Part shown: piece after piece, positions 23,181 to 37,273 of the stretch
How positions within the stretch are numbered: the stretch's first letter is position 1
Layout of the letters: each line of letters begins with the position of its first letter
From: Bolinopsis microptera
Lineage: Eukaryota; Ctenophora; Tentaculata; Lobata; Bolinopsidae
NCBI RefSeq assembly: GCF_026151205.1
Contig: NC_087074.1
Location: 5,332,001 to 5,396,000, forward strand
DNA: 64,000 nucleotides
Direction of reading: 5' to 3'
Notes under the pieces: model-generated
Seen by the model: the letters and a program-made list of their open reading frames with translations, nothing else
Told to the model about the DNA's origin: nothing
Database searches by the model: none
Made by a program: the position numbers and the translations under genes

Positions 23181-26100
23181 CTAAAATAGTGGTTTTTTGG
23201 TTAGTTAAAATAGTGGTTTAAGTTAGCTAGAATATTAGTTGTCACTTGTTTTATTTAGTTGTTATGGCGATTTTATGTTTAGAGTTCATAAAAAAATAAT
23301 CAAAAATTGTGAACTCTAAACATTACAACAATGCGACTCATAAATAATGTTCCTATCCGGATAATACATAGTGATCTTATTTAGTAAGTTGTTTTATGAG
23401 CTGCATTTCTATTTATTCGTCTGAAAGTTAGAATCTTTTCCGTTTCGTGCCAAGTAAAGGTCTGTTGACAAATAAATGTAGAAAAAAAGCGCTTCGAAGT
23501 CCACATTTATTATCGCACTTAAGTCAGGAAATATACTACTATTTCAACACTTGTATTACAGTTATAGGACACGGCTACGAGTATTAAGATTGCTAGAACC
23601 AGTGGAGATATCACAAGCCATATAATATGAGTCTTATCTGTTGCAACAGTTGAAAATTACGTCTTACCCTTACTTGTTGGTACAGAGGTGCTGTTAGAAA
23701 CATTTGGTTTTAGGCTCAACATTTACAAAATTCGGATCAATATGATCGTCCAACTATGCTATAATCCCTTTAATTTATGCAGTTAAGTGTATACATTACA
23801 AGTTCGGGGTTCAAAATACCAATGATTTATGATCTTGCAATGATCAAAACGTCAAAACTAAAATACAGGAAAATTCAAAAGGTGTATTGTCGTTTCGTAA
23901 TTGGAGGAACCTCCCAAGATTTACAAGGTCTCGAATGGTAAAAATTAGCCTCGGTGCAAAATTACACGGGAACCATTTGGTACCATTTGCCTCAATAATT
24001 GTAAGTTTGATCTTGAACCACTTCTGCGATAAAATTTACAGTAAGATTTGAAGTTCAAACAACAAATTGGTGCTATCGGAAACTCTATCCGCAAATTAAC
24101 CGTTAAATGTGATTTTGGCGAATCCTATTGGGTTCACGGCCCACCAATTACTCGCACCACGACCACTATCTGTCGCAACTTGATATGATCATATCGGATT
24201 ATACCTCCTCCGGAAGAATCACTGCTAAACAAAGAAACTGAGACCTTATGTTAGAATAAGGAGGTGTGTCAGAATGAGGCTGCAGCTGTTTCCTAAAATT
24301 CAATTTCCTTTAAATTTTGTCTCATAAAACTTTAACAAGTCCCTGCTGGTTGCTCTACTGAGATTACGACGGGTTCTAAAAGTATAAAGTCCTCCAAAGT
24401 AGCGCGGGTTATTAAAAGCGAGATGGTGGATACCACCCTGCCGAGGAGAAGGGGAGCGGGTTATTCAGGAAAATATTGACGAACGGAGGCTCTTGAAATG
24501 CTATGAAACTAATTCGAGTAAAATATATGATATGATATACGACACTGTAAACTGAGCCCGCAATGCTCGGGCAGCCAGCTCAAATATCACTCAACTACTG
24601 AGCTCAGAGTCAGGATTGGAGGATAGGGAGTCACGTGGTTATGGCTCTAGGATCTGATAAAAATCATTCGTATTGGGTTGCTGGCTGAGGGGTTGGTGAT
24701 CGAGGGATGCCTCTAACAGGTGTTAAAGAGAGATGGCCACCTAACAGGCTGATGACAGAGAGGAGGTCACACCACTGGGGGACCACCACCCTTGTCTCCC
24801 TTCCCCGCTCAGGGGGGGGGGGGGGGACTTATCAGGAATAGGATAGACTGATGAACGTGTCTCACGTGATCCACCTGTGGGAGATTGTGAGACTTGCTTT
24901 TTACTGAACACACAGTTTCGTAAAACTAGGTTAAGTCAGCTACTACTAAAGGTGTGTTATAGCAATGCAGCTATCACATTGGCTATCACAGCAGCTATCA
25001 GAGAGAGCGGCAACTAAAGACGTTAGTAACCCGACACGCAGCTTGACGGAATTGCTGAATTTTTGTCAACAAGTGTAGGCAAGAACCTCTACATTTTCCT
25101 ATTTCTACTCTGAACCGCTTGTAGGGCTTGCAGCTCAAAGGAATCCAAATTGGCCACAGTCAGTAACAGTTCGCGTATGCCGTGGATAACGTCAGAGGTG
25201 GAGATATAACTGCGTGACCAAATTACGAATTTCGTTCTGTGACTGGAATAAATATTTTACAAAATGTAAAAATACCACGCAACCAAAGGTCTCGTACTAT
25301 GAACTTGTAATAAAATGTGGACGAAAAGTTTAACAACTGTTACACAGGAGCTACCGGGCGGAGGAATACAGAAATCAATTGTCAACTTTTGGTTTTGTAC
25401 AGCCTAAACATGTGATGAGTGTAATTTTATACTCAAATCAATCAGTAAAGTCACCTTAAATGAAAAATATTAAACGGTCGTTGTCTTACAAAATTCTCAA
25501 ATCCAGGAAGGGTCGTTTTGAGATAAAATCTGATAATGTTTGTCGTTTATGAAAGGAGTTTAGGAACCAAAATTAAGCGTGTTCAAAACGCTTAAAGAGC
25601 TTTTTTTCTCTTACTTAGCTACTTCAGTAAGTGTAAAAGGAAACAAGTTCATTCTGTCCCTTATATTTCAACTCAACAAATCTCTAGCACTTCACCTCGA
25701 TTACAAGACTATAACACGTCGCTTTTTAAACCAAATAGTGACCATTCATCAACCATAATGATACACCAACGTTGACTTTAAAGTTTAAAAAATGTTGTCT
25801 GTAAATCTAGGCAATGACAGTAAATATTAGGATTAATTTCAAAAGTAATTAATAAAATAAAGCATTACGTTGAGTAATTGCCCGACCGTAAAACGCTTAG
25901 ATATCAGAATTCAATACAAACAAATCTTACTGACAGATCAGCGGATCAATACTGAGCTTCTGAACTCTGTAGTCTAGACATTTGATCATGTGTGTTCTTA
26001 CAGTTTAATATCCAATGTAAGAAAACAGAGAATTAATATTGTATAGAAAAGTCGTTGGTCCTCTAGTTTAGTAAAACATAGTTTATCTATTGTTAATTCC

Positions 26101-26960
26101 TCATTGAAGAAGAAACTGACAATTTCAAAAGATAGCTAATGTTACTTTATTGAACTGAGAATAATACCTTACTTAAAGTTCAATGAGTAGATAAATGGAA
26201 GACGTAAGGACTAAAGGGGCGAGTTTTTTGTTTTAATGACATACATGTTTTCATTAACTATTTGTCTGTTCAACTATTTTGATATTAGCAGAACTCAAAA
26301 TCTGTGTATAACATCCCATCAAAATATTGGACACAAATCTAACATAACAGTGAAACGTGTCGAGCCAAGAAATTAAATACAAGGTTATCCGAAGTTTTCC
26401 TTGAAGCTCATAACTTCTGAGAATCTTGCTGCTCAGCAACTTAATGCTTATCTAATGAGTATTAGACATTAAAGGTATAACGTTTGTAGTAAATCAGCAT
26501 ACCTAGACGTAGCACGTGATACACTCACTTCAGGAAGGAGTCCTCTACTAAGACTAAGAGATATACTCGTGAAGTTATACTATTTGAGCAGCACTCTTAG
26601 AATCTTTAGAGGATGACTCTCAACTTCAAGGTCAGACTTCTAAGAGTAATACTTTATATACCCTATGTATCAGCCTTAACTTTTACGGCCCAAAATTTGA
26701 CTGGCCAGGAAATCTGTCAGGCCCTAAGCATGACGAGTGGCCACAGGAGCTGAAGTTGACCAAATTAGGGCCGCGGATATTGTTATATATAAGACTCTCA
26801 CGGGCAAGACAGCGGGTCTTTGAGCAGGAATCCAAAGAGCTTGATTATAGAGTAGACATATATAATACAAGAATCTCAGAGTACTTTTTGATAAAGCTAG
26901 ATTCTCAGAAAAAGTAGAAATTATTTACTTGGGAGGGTCGTGAACCGCAGATCTATGATC
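23181..26960. other. No gene recognised; possible upstream introns of zinc-finger gene
   Basis: No convincing exon on either strand. Contains a 14-bp inverted repeat (23275-23288 / 23310-23323), a 15-base G run near 24812-24826, and moderately GC-rich stretches near 24400-24800. Upstream exons or the promoter of the minus-strand zinc-finger gene could lie here. Confidence 0.45.
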
Positions 26961-26963
26961 TGT

Positions 26964-29032
26964 GAGGTGGATCCTAGAGTTTAGCTGTGATGAATTGTGA
27001 GGTAGATCCTAAATCTCAACATATATTGGGTCATCACCTCAGAGTTTAGCTGTGATGTGAGGTAGATCCTAAATCTCAACATATATTGGGTCATCACCTC
27101 AGAGTTTAGCTGTGATGTGAGGTAGATCCTAAATCTCAACATATATTGGGTCATCACCTCAGAGTTTAGCTGTGATGTGGGTAGATCCTAAATCTCAACA
27201 TATATTGGGTCATCACCTCAGAGTTAAGCTGTGATGTGAGGTAGATCCTAAATCTCAACATATATTGGGTCATCACCTCAGAGTTTAGCTGTGATGTGAG
27301 GTAGATCCTAAATCTCAACATATATTGGGTCATCACCTCAGAGTTTAGCTGTGATGTGAGGTAGATCCTAAATTTTCAACATATATTGGGTCATCACCTC
27401 AGAGTTTAGCTGTGATGTGAGGTAGATCCTAAATCTCAACATATATTGGGTCATCACCTCAGAGTTTAGCTGTGATGTGAGGTAGATCCTAAATCTCAAC
27501 ATATATTAGGTCATCACCTCAGAGTTTAGCTGTGATGTGAGGTAGATCCTAAATCTCAACATATATTGGGTCATCACCTCAGAGTTTAGCTGTGATGTGA
27601 GGTAGATCCTAAATGTCAACATATATTGGGTCATCACCTCAGAGTTTAGCTGTGATGTGAGGTAGATCCTAAATCTCAACATATATTGGGTCATCACCTC
27701 AGAGTTTAGCTGTGATGTGGGGTAGATCCTAAATCTCAACATATATTGGGTCATCACCTCAGAGTTAAGCTGTGATGAACTGTGAGGTAGATCCTAAATC
27801 TCAACATATATTGGGTCATCACCTCAGAGTTTAGCTGTGATGTGAGGTAGATCCTAAATCTCAACATATATTGGGTCATCACCTCAGAGTTAAGCTGTGA
27901 TGTGAGGTAGATCCTAAATCTCAACATATATTGTGTCATCACCTCAGAGTTTAGTTGTGATGTGAGTTAGATCCTAAATCTCAACATATATTGGGTCATC
28001 ACCTCAGAGTTTAGCTGTGATGTGAGGTAGATCCTAAATCTCAACATATATTGGGTCATCACCTCAGAGTTTAGCTGTGATGTGAGGTAGATCCTAAATT
28101 TTCAACATATATTGGGTCATCACCTCAGAGTTTAGCTGTGATGTGAGGTAGATCCTAAATCTCAACATATATTGGGTCATCACCTCAGAGTTAAGCTGTG
28201 ATGTGAGGTAGATCCTAAATCTCAACATATATTGGGTCATCACCTCAGAGTTTAGCTGTGATGTGAGGTAGATCCTAAATCTCAACATATATTGGGTCAT
28301 CACCTCAGAGTTTAGCTGTGATGTGAGGTAGATCCTAAATGTCAACATATATTGGGTCATCACCTCAGAGTTTAGCTGTGATGTGAGGTAGATCCTAAAT
28401 CTCAACATATATTGGGTCATCACCTCAGAGTTTAGCTGTGATGTGGGGTAGATCCTAAATCTCAACATATATTGGGTCATCACCTCAGAGTTAAGCTGTG
28501 ATGTGAGGTAGATCCTAAATCTCAACATATATTGGGTCATCACCTCAGAGTTTAGCTGTGATGTGAGGTAGATCCTAAATCTCAACATATATTGGGTCAT
28601 CACCTCAGAGTTTAGCTGTGATGTGAGGTAGATCCTAAATTTTCAACATATATTGGGTCATCACCTCAGAGTTTAGCTGTGATGTGAGGTAGATCCTAAA
28701 TCTCAACATATATTGGGTCATCACCTCAGAGTTTAGCTGTGATGTGAGGTAGATCCTAAATCTCAACATATATTAGGTCATCACCTCAGAGTTTAGCTGT
28801 GATGTGAGGTAGATCCTAAATCTCAACATATATTGGGTCATCACCTCAGAGTTTAGCTGTGATGTGAGGTAGATCCTAAATCTCAACATATATTGGGTCA
28901 TCACCTCAGAGTTTAGCTGTGATGTGAGGTAGATCCTAAATCTCAACATATATTGGGTCATCACCTCAGAGTTTAGCTGTGATGAATTGTGAGGTAGATC
29001 CTAAATCTCAACATATATTGGGTCATCACCTC
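26964..29032. repeat. 60-bp satellite-like tandem array, about 34 copies
   Basis: The unit contains gtagatcctaaatctcaac, catatattgggtcatcacc and tcagagtttagctgtgatg. Units are 59-66 bp, mostly 60, and over 95% alike. Diagnostic variants are aattttcaac, aaatgtcaac, tattaggtc, gagttaagc and tgtggggta. Open minus-strand frames (a 20-residue MTQYMLRFRIYLTSQLNSEV unit) follow from 60 being divisible by three; single-base length changes break them several times, arguing against coding. Confidence 0.97.
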
Positions 29033-32000
29033 TGTCCAGGAAACCTTACCCTCTAATATTAATATTACCCAGTCTTATCTCCAAGTACGCAGTCACATCA
29101 GCTACCGCACTGTGAAATCCGATCATTGTAAATTCTCTATCCTAATCTCTGTTATCGGTTTATCTCCATGTTTCCAACTAGAGGCTATTGAAGTGTTACG
29201 ACATCTCCTGTTCACAACTCAGATCAGTCCTATTTCTAGTGACAAATGCAGTGGTTTTGACGTGATACGTTTAAGAAAAAGTCGTGATCAATAAAATCAA
29301 AGTACAGGTGGATATCACGAGATGCAACATATGGTACAAGTGGAAATTCAAATATCTGGGGCCAGTAACAAGAACATAGTGAAACTCAATCGGCCAATTT
29401 ACACCGGGTATTGCTACAGACAAAAGTAATTGAAACCTTCTGACGCGCTTCCCGGTATACCGGGGCGTTAACTTCCAACCCTGGAGATTTGGACCAGTTG
29501 GTTAGGTGCTACTTTATAGGTCCTATATGAGCAGATTAATGAGAGTCGGACCTATTTCCTGCTTGAAATCGCTCAGACTAAAATGATACGAGCATCCAGT
29601 CGCAACGACGACACTCAGATATTTTGTTCGTGTAGAAAAGTGGAGCGATTTTAACAAACTGAAAAAAGAGATCGTTTGTTCGTTCGACCATGATTTTAAA
29701 ACAAACGTGTTCTTTACAGCAAAAAACCTCATCAATAGTAATACGCAAAAAAATAAACTGCACCTGCGATATTTTACCAAAAAGACCAGCAGTTTAAGAA
29801 TGTCATTTGGCAGTCCAAATATAAAAATAATAATCTGCTTTGACGGTGGAAATAGAATAGCTCAAAGAGGTACTGAGATTGAACAGTTTATAGCAGGCTA
29901 CAAAAGCGTTTATATGCTCATGTGCCCCAACACGGACAGTTAAACATTTGTTTAAACTCAAGACTTGCTGATCCCCCACATTTGCCTTTCTTGTGGAGAG
30001 GAACGTTTATTCCTGCAACCGCTATCAACAAACACACGAATGTGGCTACAAACTGGCCGCTTTGTTAGCCGGCTGAAAACGCGACCAAGAGAATATAAAG
30101 GACAAGATTCTAAAAGTCAAAGATCTGGTAGTCACTCTACTCGTCAGGTGTATAGAAAATGATCGGCCCCCAAAGATAAAAACATATCACATTACCGGGC
30201 CCGGAGCGGGCAGCTACAACTCTAACAAGCTAGCGAAATTTAATTGTAAATCACCATTTGTTTGGGCCGCTAGCGATCTGCAATGTCGCCAGATCGTGAG
30301 GATCCGATGACGACAGTTTTGAGCTGAAACCCTCCTTCTTCTCCTCCACGAGGCGAGAGGTGGAGAGCAGGAGGAGAAGTGTGAATCTGGTTCCCTCAAC
30401 CCAGAACTTAACTCGGTACTGGATATCAGATTTTATTGCTACATCAATTTAATTTATACCTCCCTCGGTTAACTTTATCCCTGAGAGCGTTGCGGCGGAC
30501 TAAACGGAGTATCAAATGTACACACTTGGCGTTTCTTTAGCGCTCGTCATTGCCCCCAAAGGGGGAGGAGGATAACCTGATACTCTAACAGCCTCAGAGC
30601 AGGTCCTTCTAGAGCCGTCTCAAATGTCGGATGATCGCTGAGCCGGTTCATGATCGGGGGTGGAGGAGGTTGTGGTGCAGGTGGGAGCCGCGTGGAGCGC
30701 TCTCACACCACCGCCGCTAGGACACCTCTAGTTACAGCTCAACAGATGGTTTACTCGGGCCACTCTGGTCGGGTAATGGGACACCGGCCTTACCTGGTAC
30801 CCTCCCAGCAGACCACTGGTACTTTCTCTCAAATCTACCACTGCACTAGATTAACCGCATTAGTAAACGTATGGTAATCGGAGCCATGACTCAGGACTGT
30901 CATTTCGAATTCAAGCGAGATTAAGCGTGAAATTTAGAAAAAAATATCGAGATTATTAGTAAATAGAATTGGAACGATTGTGGAGTTTAAAATTTTTAAA
31001 AATTATTAGTGTTATGTGAAATAAGTGAACCCAACCTCCCTATCTACTCATTGTTCATCAAGGGCAATATAATTCATCTGAGAAGTAATAATTACTATTA
31101 CTATTACATACTACAACTCTTTCGTATTATCCACTAGTACTCCGCAGAATTAATTATCACATACGATGATTATGAATAGGCTACAATTTCAAAGCCGCGA
31201 TTAGATGACGGGAGTTGCAGGGTTAAGTGAGCAGTGAGCACTGAGCTTGTCATTCACTATTGAACTAATCTAACGAGGTCAACACGGGTTTCAACGACTG
31301 TTCCACTATCTTTCCTCGGTTCATACTTCATACCGTCCTATAACTGATTCTGTCGGTGCATGATCAGTGAGATATAAGTAGTATTCGTTATTTATAGAGG
31401 CGTGAACCATCATTCTCCTTGACTTTATAAAATACTTGTAACACTAAGACATTCTGGTAATAATATTGAAACGTATTGCTCATAATCTAGCGGTTTCCGA
31501 GGCACTTCAGGTGATTGCCGTATCATCAGCGTTTTTAATGAAAGCAAACCCTTTATATAAATATAATATAATATATTATGCATCATATTTATTTTGGGCA
31601 ACATATTAACTATTAGTATTAAGGCGATGATTGGAATCTCTTTTTGACAACTCGTCCAGGAAATATTTGCACATTTGACATAAACTTCTGTCACAGATTT
31701 TTTGTTAATATTATCCTAGTTTCACTTTCGGACCATTTGAGTATTGTGGATCGGATCACAGATATATTACAAAATTATTCTTATGACCAGCGCGATCAAA
31801 TAAAAACACCGGTGATTTCATTCCAAATCTTAAATTTCAACATCGATGAAAAAATCTGAACAAAGATTTTATGAAAACTGTGTCCATGTCGACATTTCGT
31901 ATAATACCATTGATAAGTGAATTCATCAGAAAATAGCAATATGAGCTATAGAGTATAGTCACACTCAACTAAGATCTCAAATCAAAATTCAATATGACAA

Positions 32001-35000
32001 TGGTCGTTGAAGCGTCAAACTTATCCACAAGAAATAATAAATAATCCAAACGGCCGCAACTTATCAGGCCTGTAATAATTTTGAATGGCGATCAAAATAA
32101 TTTGTAATAAAAAAGTAACTTAAGCCTAGGAAAGTGTGTTTTGTAATACTATAAGGGCTCATGGAGAATATCGAATTACTATACCAAGCTTCAATTGTCT
32201 ACTTATACGGTAAACACAAAGTTGGTATGCACAGCACATATCCTGTATCTTCTTGTCAACAATTGGCCCCTGTAACTCCCATCATTTTAAAGTAAAAACA
32301 AGAATTTAAAATAACGATTCAACGTGATCACGGCACACGGAGAGTAACCACATAGGTTAGAGATTCGGAGAGGAATAAAAACAAAAACTAGTTGCTCAAG
32401 TTGAGAACAAGGAGCGAACATTTGGAAGTGCGCTAACTACTGGCTAGCCCACGTGACCATCCCGTTGACAGCCCGTAACTTTATCCCCCAAATACCACGC
32501 TCCGATTATCTAATATTACTTGGAAAACACATCCTATATAACAAAGTATAGCTGCTTTCCGGGGAAATGCTTGCAAGCGGGAACTAATCTCTGGGGAATT
32601 GTTGGGCGCTGATAAGATCAGATAAAGGTTTTGCGGGACGAGTTTTCGAACGGTACGGTTTGCGGCACTTAGCAGAGCATTAAAAGGTGATAGGAGAGTC
32701 AGAACGGATATTGGATCGAATAACAGCTGGGTGTCGGATGTCAGATAATTTTACATGGCCGTACTAAACATGTTTGCGATGCTCGTTGAGTGATATGTAG
32801 TCCGCTGACAGGGTCAAAGGAAGCAACCCCAAACCGGCACAACCAACCAATGTGTTGATTCCTCAGATCAGCCAGACAATGGACACGGCACTTTGTTTTT
32901 CTAATGTGGCAAATAACCCGTCCGACTGTTGTGACTCAAGATAATACAACTATTGCGTGAAATTAAGAAAATTACTGATGAGCTTTACAGTTAATATGTA
33001 TTTTTATATATTTATATGTGGTACGTTTTCCCAAAAGAATCATGTTATTCTATCCATATAATTATAAATGGCTAGATGTTTCTAAAATCCCCGATATCTC
33101 TCGATTTCCCTACAAATAGCTAAATACTCCCAAACATCTTGATAATATCTACTTCCAAGCCTGAGGCTGTTACTGCTTCAAACATTCCTTGTGTCTCAAA
33201 GGTACACCCGTACTTTTTGTGTTGCCAGGTAAGAGTGCACGGTTGCCAGGTAAGAGTGCACGGGTTTCGTTGGAGAGGAGGTGATCTCTACAGGTTACTC
33301 TCTTATCGGGTGAGGCAACACAATTGAACTCAGCCCTTTTATCACTGGCTCTGTTTTAGTTGTCCCGGAGGTAAAAAAAGCAGATGTGGTCGAGTGAAGC
33401 CGTCAGTTTCAATAATTCAGAGATCTCAACTTCAAATGAGAGCCCTACCTTAACACTAACTCCCGTGGTTTAGGAGAAGGTGAAGGACTCGATGGTCTTC
33501 TTGAACACTGCAACCATTTGCTGCTATGTGAAGTTGTGCTCTCCAGACTGTTTATTGACATGTGAGTGAAGTCGGAGCGTGAAAATTTATCATCTACTCC
33601 TTTTCAGATCGTAACATTCGTCCCCATCTATTCCTTCCTTGCAGGAGCATATAACACACAAATTTCTACAAAATTTTTCAGATTCAAGCAAATTGGGGAC
33701 GTTCAAAGGGTGCAAGATATTCAGCTTGACAAAATACCGGTGAAAAAAAATTTCGCAGGCCGTAAATTGACTCCTCCAGATCCAGTCTTAACCTTCAATT
33801 AGGCATAACTCACTAGCTGAAGTAGCTCCGATACATCCGATTAGAACCTATAAGACTGGCCTCCAGCATGCCATTTTTCAAATTCAAGCAAATGAGAGGG
33901 CTGTTACTTTCAGCATTGTACCATGATATTGATATTGATATTGATTTAGGATGCATCACTGATCATATTAGAAATGATAGCTATCTGTATTAATATCATC
34001 ATGTGACGTTATATGGCATCATAGTGTTTTCATTTTCTGTAAAAGTATAAATAAAAGTGTGTGTGTATAATTCTCGTTGATGAGACTTGGGAGTAATATT
34101 GTTTTTTCGCTGAATTAGCGACGGATTAAAGAAACTGTCTCGACTAATACAGAGTGTTGACTCTAACATTGATATTGTCAGTTGTTCCATTGTTCAGGAA
34201 TTATTAAATGTTGTTCCATTGATCAGGAATTATTATAAATTGTTCAGGAATTATTAAATGTGTTCTCTACGGAATCAATGTTATTTCTTTTCAAGTTAAT
34301 TCTATTGTTTCAGATAATTTGACCATGAATATTGCACAGCTAGACTGAAGGCTGATGTGTTGTGTGAGACACGACTAGTGCCTGTCATGCTCTACTTTAC
34401 ATTTGGTAGCCAGTCCTGAGTCCACAGTGTACGATACAAATAATTCATAATTTGTCACATCTTACTTTCACATTTTCCCTAAAGAACGATGTTCTTCTAT
34501 TGTTCAACTGATCAGTGCAGAGACGGCGTTACTACTGCAGGAGGCGGTTTGATAAAACAGCATTTTATATTGCCTTTACGTCTTGAATAAAGCTTTCCAT
34601 TGTAGTGGCTGATCCACGAGACACTGCCTTATTATAGTATTGAAATAAAGAGCACTCCTGCACTCGTTATTACCGGGCAGTGCTGGTTTTATGTCATTTG
34701 CTTTTGTTCTATGTTCTATGAGTATATTTGTGGTAAACGTAACGGCTTACCTTAAATCTTTTGCATAAAGTAAGTAACTTAAGGAGAAAAACTGGTAATA
34801 TCCTTTAAGTAAGGTCTAAACGGTGAAACAATTTATATATTTTATTATAAGAGGAATAGCCTGAGCGTGCTAAATCACTCTACACTCGATCTTCGAGATT
34901 AAAAAAAAGGCCCCCTACAGTTGAAATAGTCGGGTTTCAAATAGTCGTTCAGGGCCAGCTAGAGAACGGGTTGGAAAAGTCAAGTGACAGTCAAGTGTAC

Positions 35001-35900
35001 AGTGATTATTCATCACCCAGAATAGCCTACATTAGCAGGGTATATGAATATCTAGAATGCAGTCATGCTACACCTTTTGGCTTTTTCTATCCGACAGTCT
35101 CTACGAAATAGCTCCATGTTCAAAAGCGAGTTGTTGTTGGGTATTCCAATGGCCGAACAACCGGGGTACAATTATAAATCATCATATGAAGTGACGAGTA
35201 TAGGATATTACGAAGTGATCATTTTATTTGAAGCCAAGAATCATAATTTTTGAGAGTTGTTTGTCCCATTCCCAAGGAAGAAATGAAACTAATTGTAAAA
35301 AATCTGTAATTGTAAAGAAAGTAAGAGAAATGCCGATGAACGTTGGGGTTGACAGAGGTCGGAATAGTTTAGGACACATAAACCTGGGAGCTCGGATTAA
35401 GTCCAAGACTATTACTAAGATCAAAACGAAAGGAGACAATGCCCGCGAAGAAAATGAAAAAGTCAATTTGCGGAAGAAGAGCCTGCTGTGGCGGGGAAGC
35501 ATGGTCGAGGTAATGTGTTATTATTTATTGTTTTTATTTTTATTTAGTTTGGGGAAACAGTTAAAAATAAAGGATACAAGATATCTCAGGTAACTAAAGA
35601 GTTTCACCAAATATTTGTAATGGTATAAATGTAGATCTAAACTAGTTGAAATAATCGATAGAATCTTAAATTTCAAGTCCATTGACGTGCCATCTATAAG
35701 TCTGACATCACGACATATTATGCATATTATTATGTTGTTATGGCAACCTCGTGTTTACATTATCAGTTTCTTTGGAGCTTATCTTTTACTTCGCATTTTT
35801 GAAAGCTACGGGGAAAAAAGCGGCGTAATAAGACCGTGTGTAGTGACGACCAAATTCAAGCAAAGCTCAGGGCTTATAATTTACATCATATGGTAGTCAG
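29033..35900. other. About 6.9 kb with no supported gene
   Basis: Open frames of 60-120 codons occur (for example 29707-29943, 30650-30877, 35228-35593), but none shows a recognisable domain or a consistent exon chain. The 35228 frame is Lys/Arg-rich and runs into a possible donor (GAG|GTAATG at about 35510), so it could be an orphan exon. Short repeats are present: a ttattaaatgt/gttcaggaa triplet at about 34185-34260 and atattg hexamers at about 33927-33946. Confidence 0.45.
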
Positions 35901-36896
35901 GTGTGGCTGCCCTATACCAACATTCTCAGCAACATCTGTCAGAAGAAAACACAGTCCGACATAGACACACTCACACAATTAGCAAATGACAGCATCGAGC
36001 GCCTGCATCTCTCGGTGCTAAAATGGACGACCGGGGTCAACAAGAGAACTTCAAATATCCCGATATGGGGAGACACAGGACGATATCCCCTTGGAATACA
36101 GCTGAGTTAGCTCTTTCTTGATTTCCACAACAGGCTAGTCCTCCTTGACAGAAAAAACTCACCACAGATTGTTCGCCATGCATTCGTAGAGCAAAGAAAC
36201 CTAGAGCTGACCTGGTTCCGAACATCGAGAGCGCTGAGTGCTGACCGACGCATTTGACCCAGGAGCAATTAAGCGCACAATTGTCTCGAAGAATGTTCCT
36301 ATGCCGAACAGCCAACTCGTTCAGAGTAGACTAAGGGATTGGTTTCAACAAAAGTGGGAAAAAGCTCGAATTGAAAACAAAAAGCTTGCATTATACAACG
36401 AAATCAAAAGCAGCTTTAAATTAGAACCGTACTTATCTCTACCCAATCACAAGAAAACCCGATGTACCACATGGCTGAGGACAAGCTCCCACAAACTTAA
36501 TATCGAGACGGGGCGATATGGCTGGAAAATTCAAGCATCTTCTACAGAGCTTGCACCTTCTGCTGCACCTCAGGCAGAATCACCTTAGACCTCCTGAACA
36601 AGCTCCCTTTAACTTTGAGTGACATCATTAAAGAAGACGAAGTCCATTTGCTTAAATAATGTCCAGTCTACAAGGAGATCAGACAAAGAAACAGCACAGA
36701 ACTTCACAACATGCTCACAAATAGTCAATTCAATAAATTATTTAATGAGAATTACATTCTTGAGACTAGAAATTTTGTTTATAATTTATTTCGTGAAAGA
36801 TTTCCTAAAAGTAAGCTAGGTGACTTAATATCCATATTCCGTGCACACTTTGAAACCATTTCTTTATTTATGATATTATGTTTTTTGTTTGGTTGA
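35901..36896 (+). pseudogene. Decayed 3' end of a non-LTR retrotransposon
   Basis: From 35901 the frame reads VWLPYTNILSNICQ, then IERLHLSVLKWTTGVNKRTS and a GDTGRYPLGIQLS block. This is the segment that follows the RT domain in many invertebrate LINEs. Stops occur at about 36108 and 36252, and at least one frameshift follows. The end of the element is recognisable again from about 36625 (DEVHLLK, stop, CPVYKEIRQ), a degenerate version of the C-terminal cysteine block, and finishes at 36896. The RT catalytic core is absent. The array beginning at 36951 probably derives from the element's 3' tail. Confidence 0.65.
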
Positions 36897-36950
36897 ATAA
36901 TTGTCATTTAATTGATTTGGATCTGACACATGTAATTTTGTAATGATCTT

Positions 36951-37273
36951 TTTAATTTCTGATTTCTAATTTCTAAAATATCTAATTTCTAATATCTAAT
37001 TTCTAATTTCTAATTTCTAATTTCTAATTTCTAATTTCTAATTTCTAATTTCTAATTTCTAATTTCTAATTTCTAATTTCTAATTTCTAATTTCTAATTT
37101 CTAATTTCTAAAATTTCTAATTTCTAATTTCTAATTTCTAATTTCTAATTTCTAATTTCTAATTTCTAATTTCTAATTTCTAATTTCTAATTTCTAATTT
37201 CTAATTTCTAATTTCTAATTTCTAATTTCTAATTTCTAATTTCTAAAATTTGTAATTTGTAATTTTTAATTTC
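36951..37273. repeat. 7-bp tandem array (TAATTTC)n, about 44 copies
   Basis: Nearly pure heptamer repeats, with a few interruptions (aaaatat, aaaattt) at the edges and in the middle. The array lies about 55 bp after the last codon of a decayed LINE in the same orientation, as expected for expansion of a LINE 3' terminal microsatellite. Confidence 0.95.

Noticed and set aside
27506..28964. Minus-strand frames made of a 20-residue repeat
   Set aside because: They arise because the 60-bp unit is divisible by three; the frame is broken by 59- and 61-bp units, and nothing around them looks coding.
35228..35593. Lys/Arg-rich 121-codon frame
   Set aside because: Ends with low-complexity hydrophobic sequence after a possible donor; no partner exon found, so not called as a gene.
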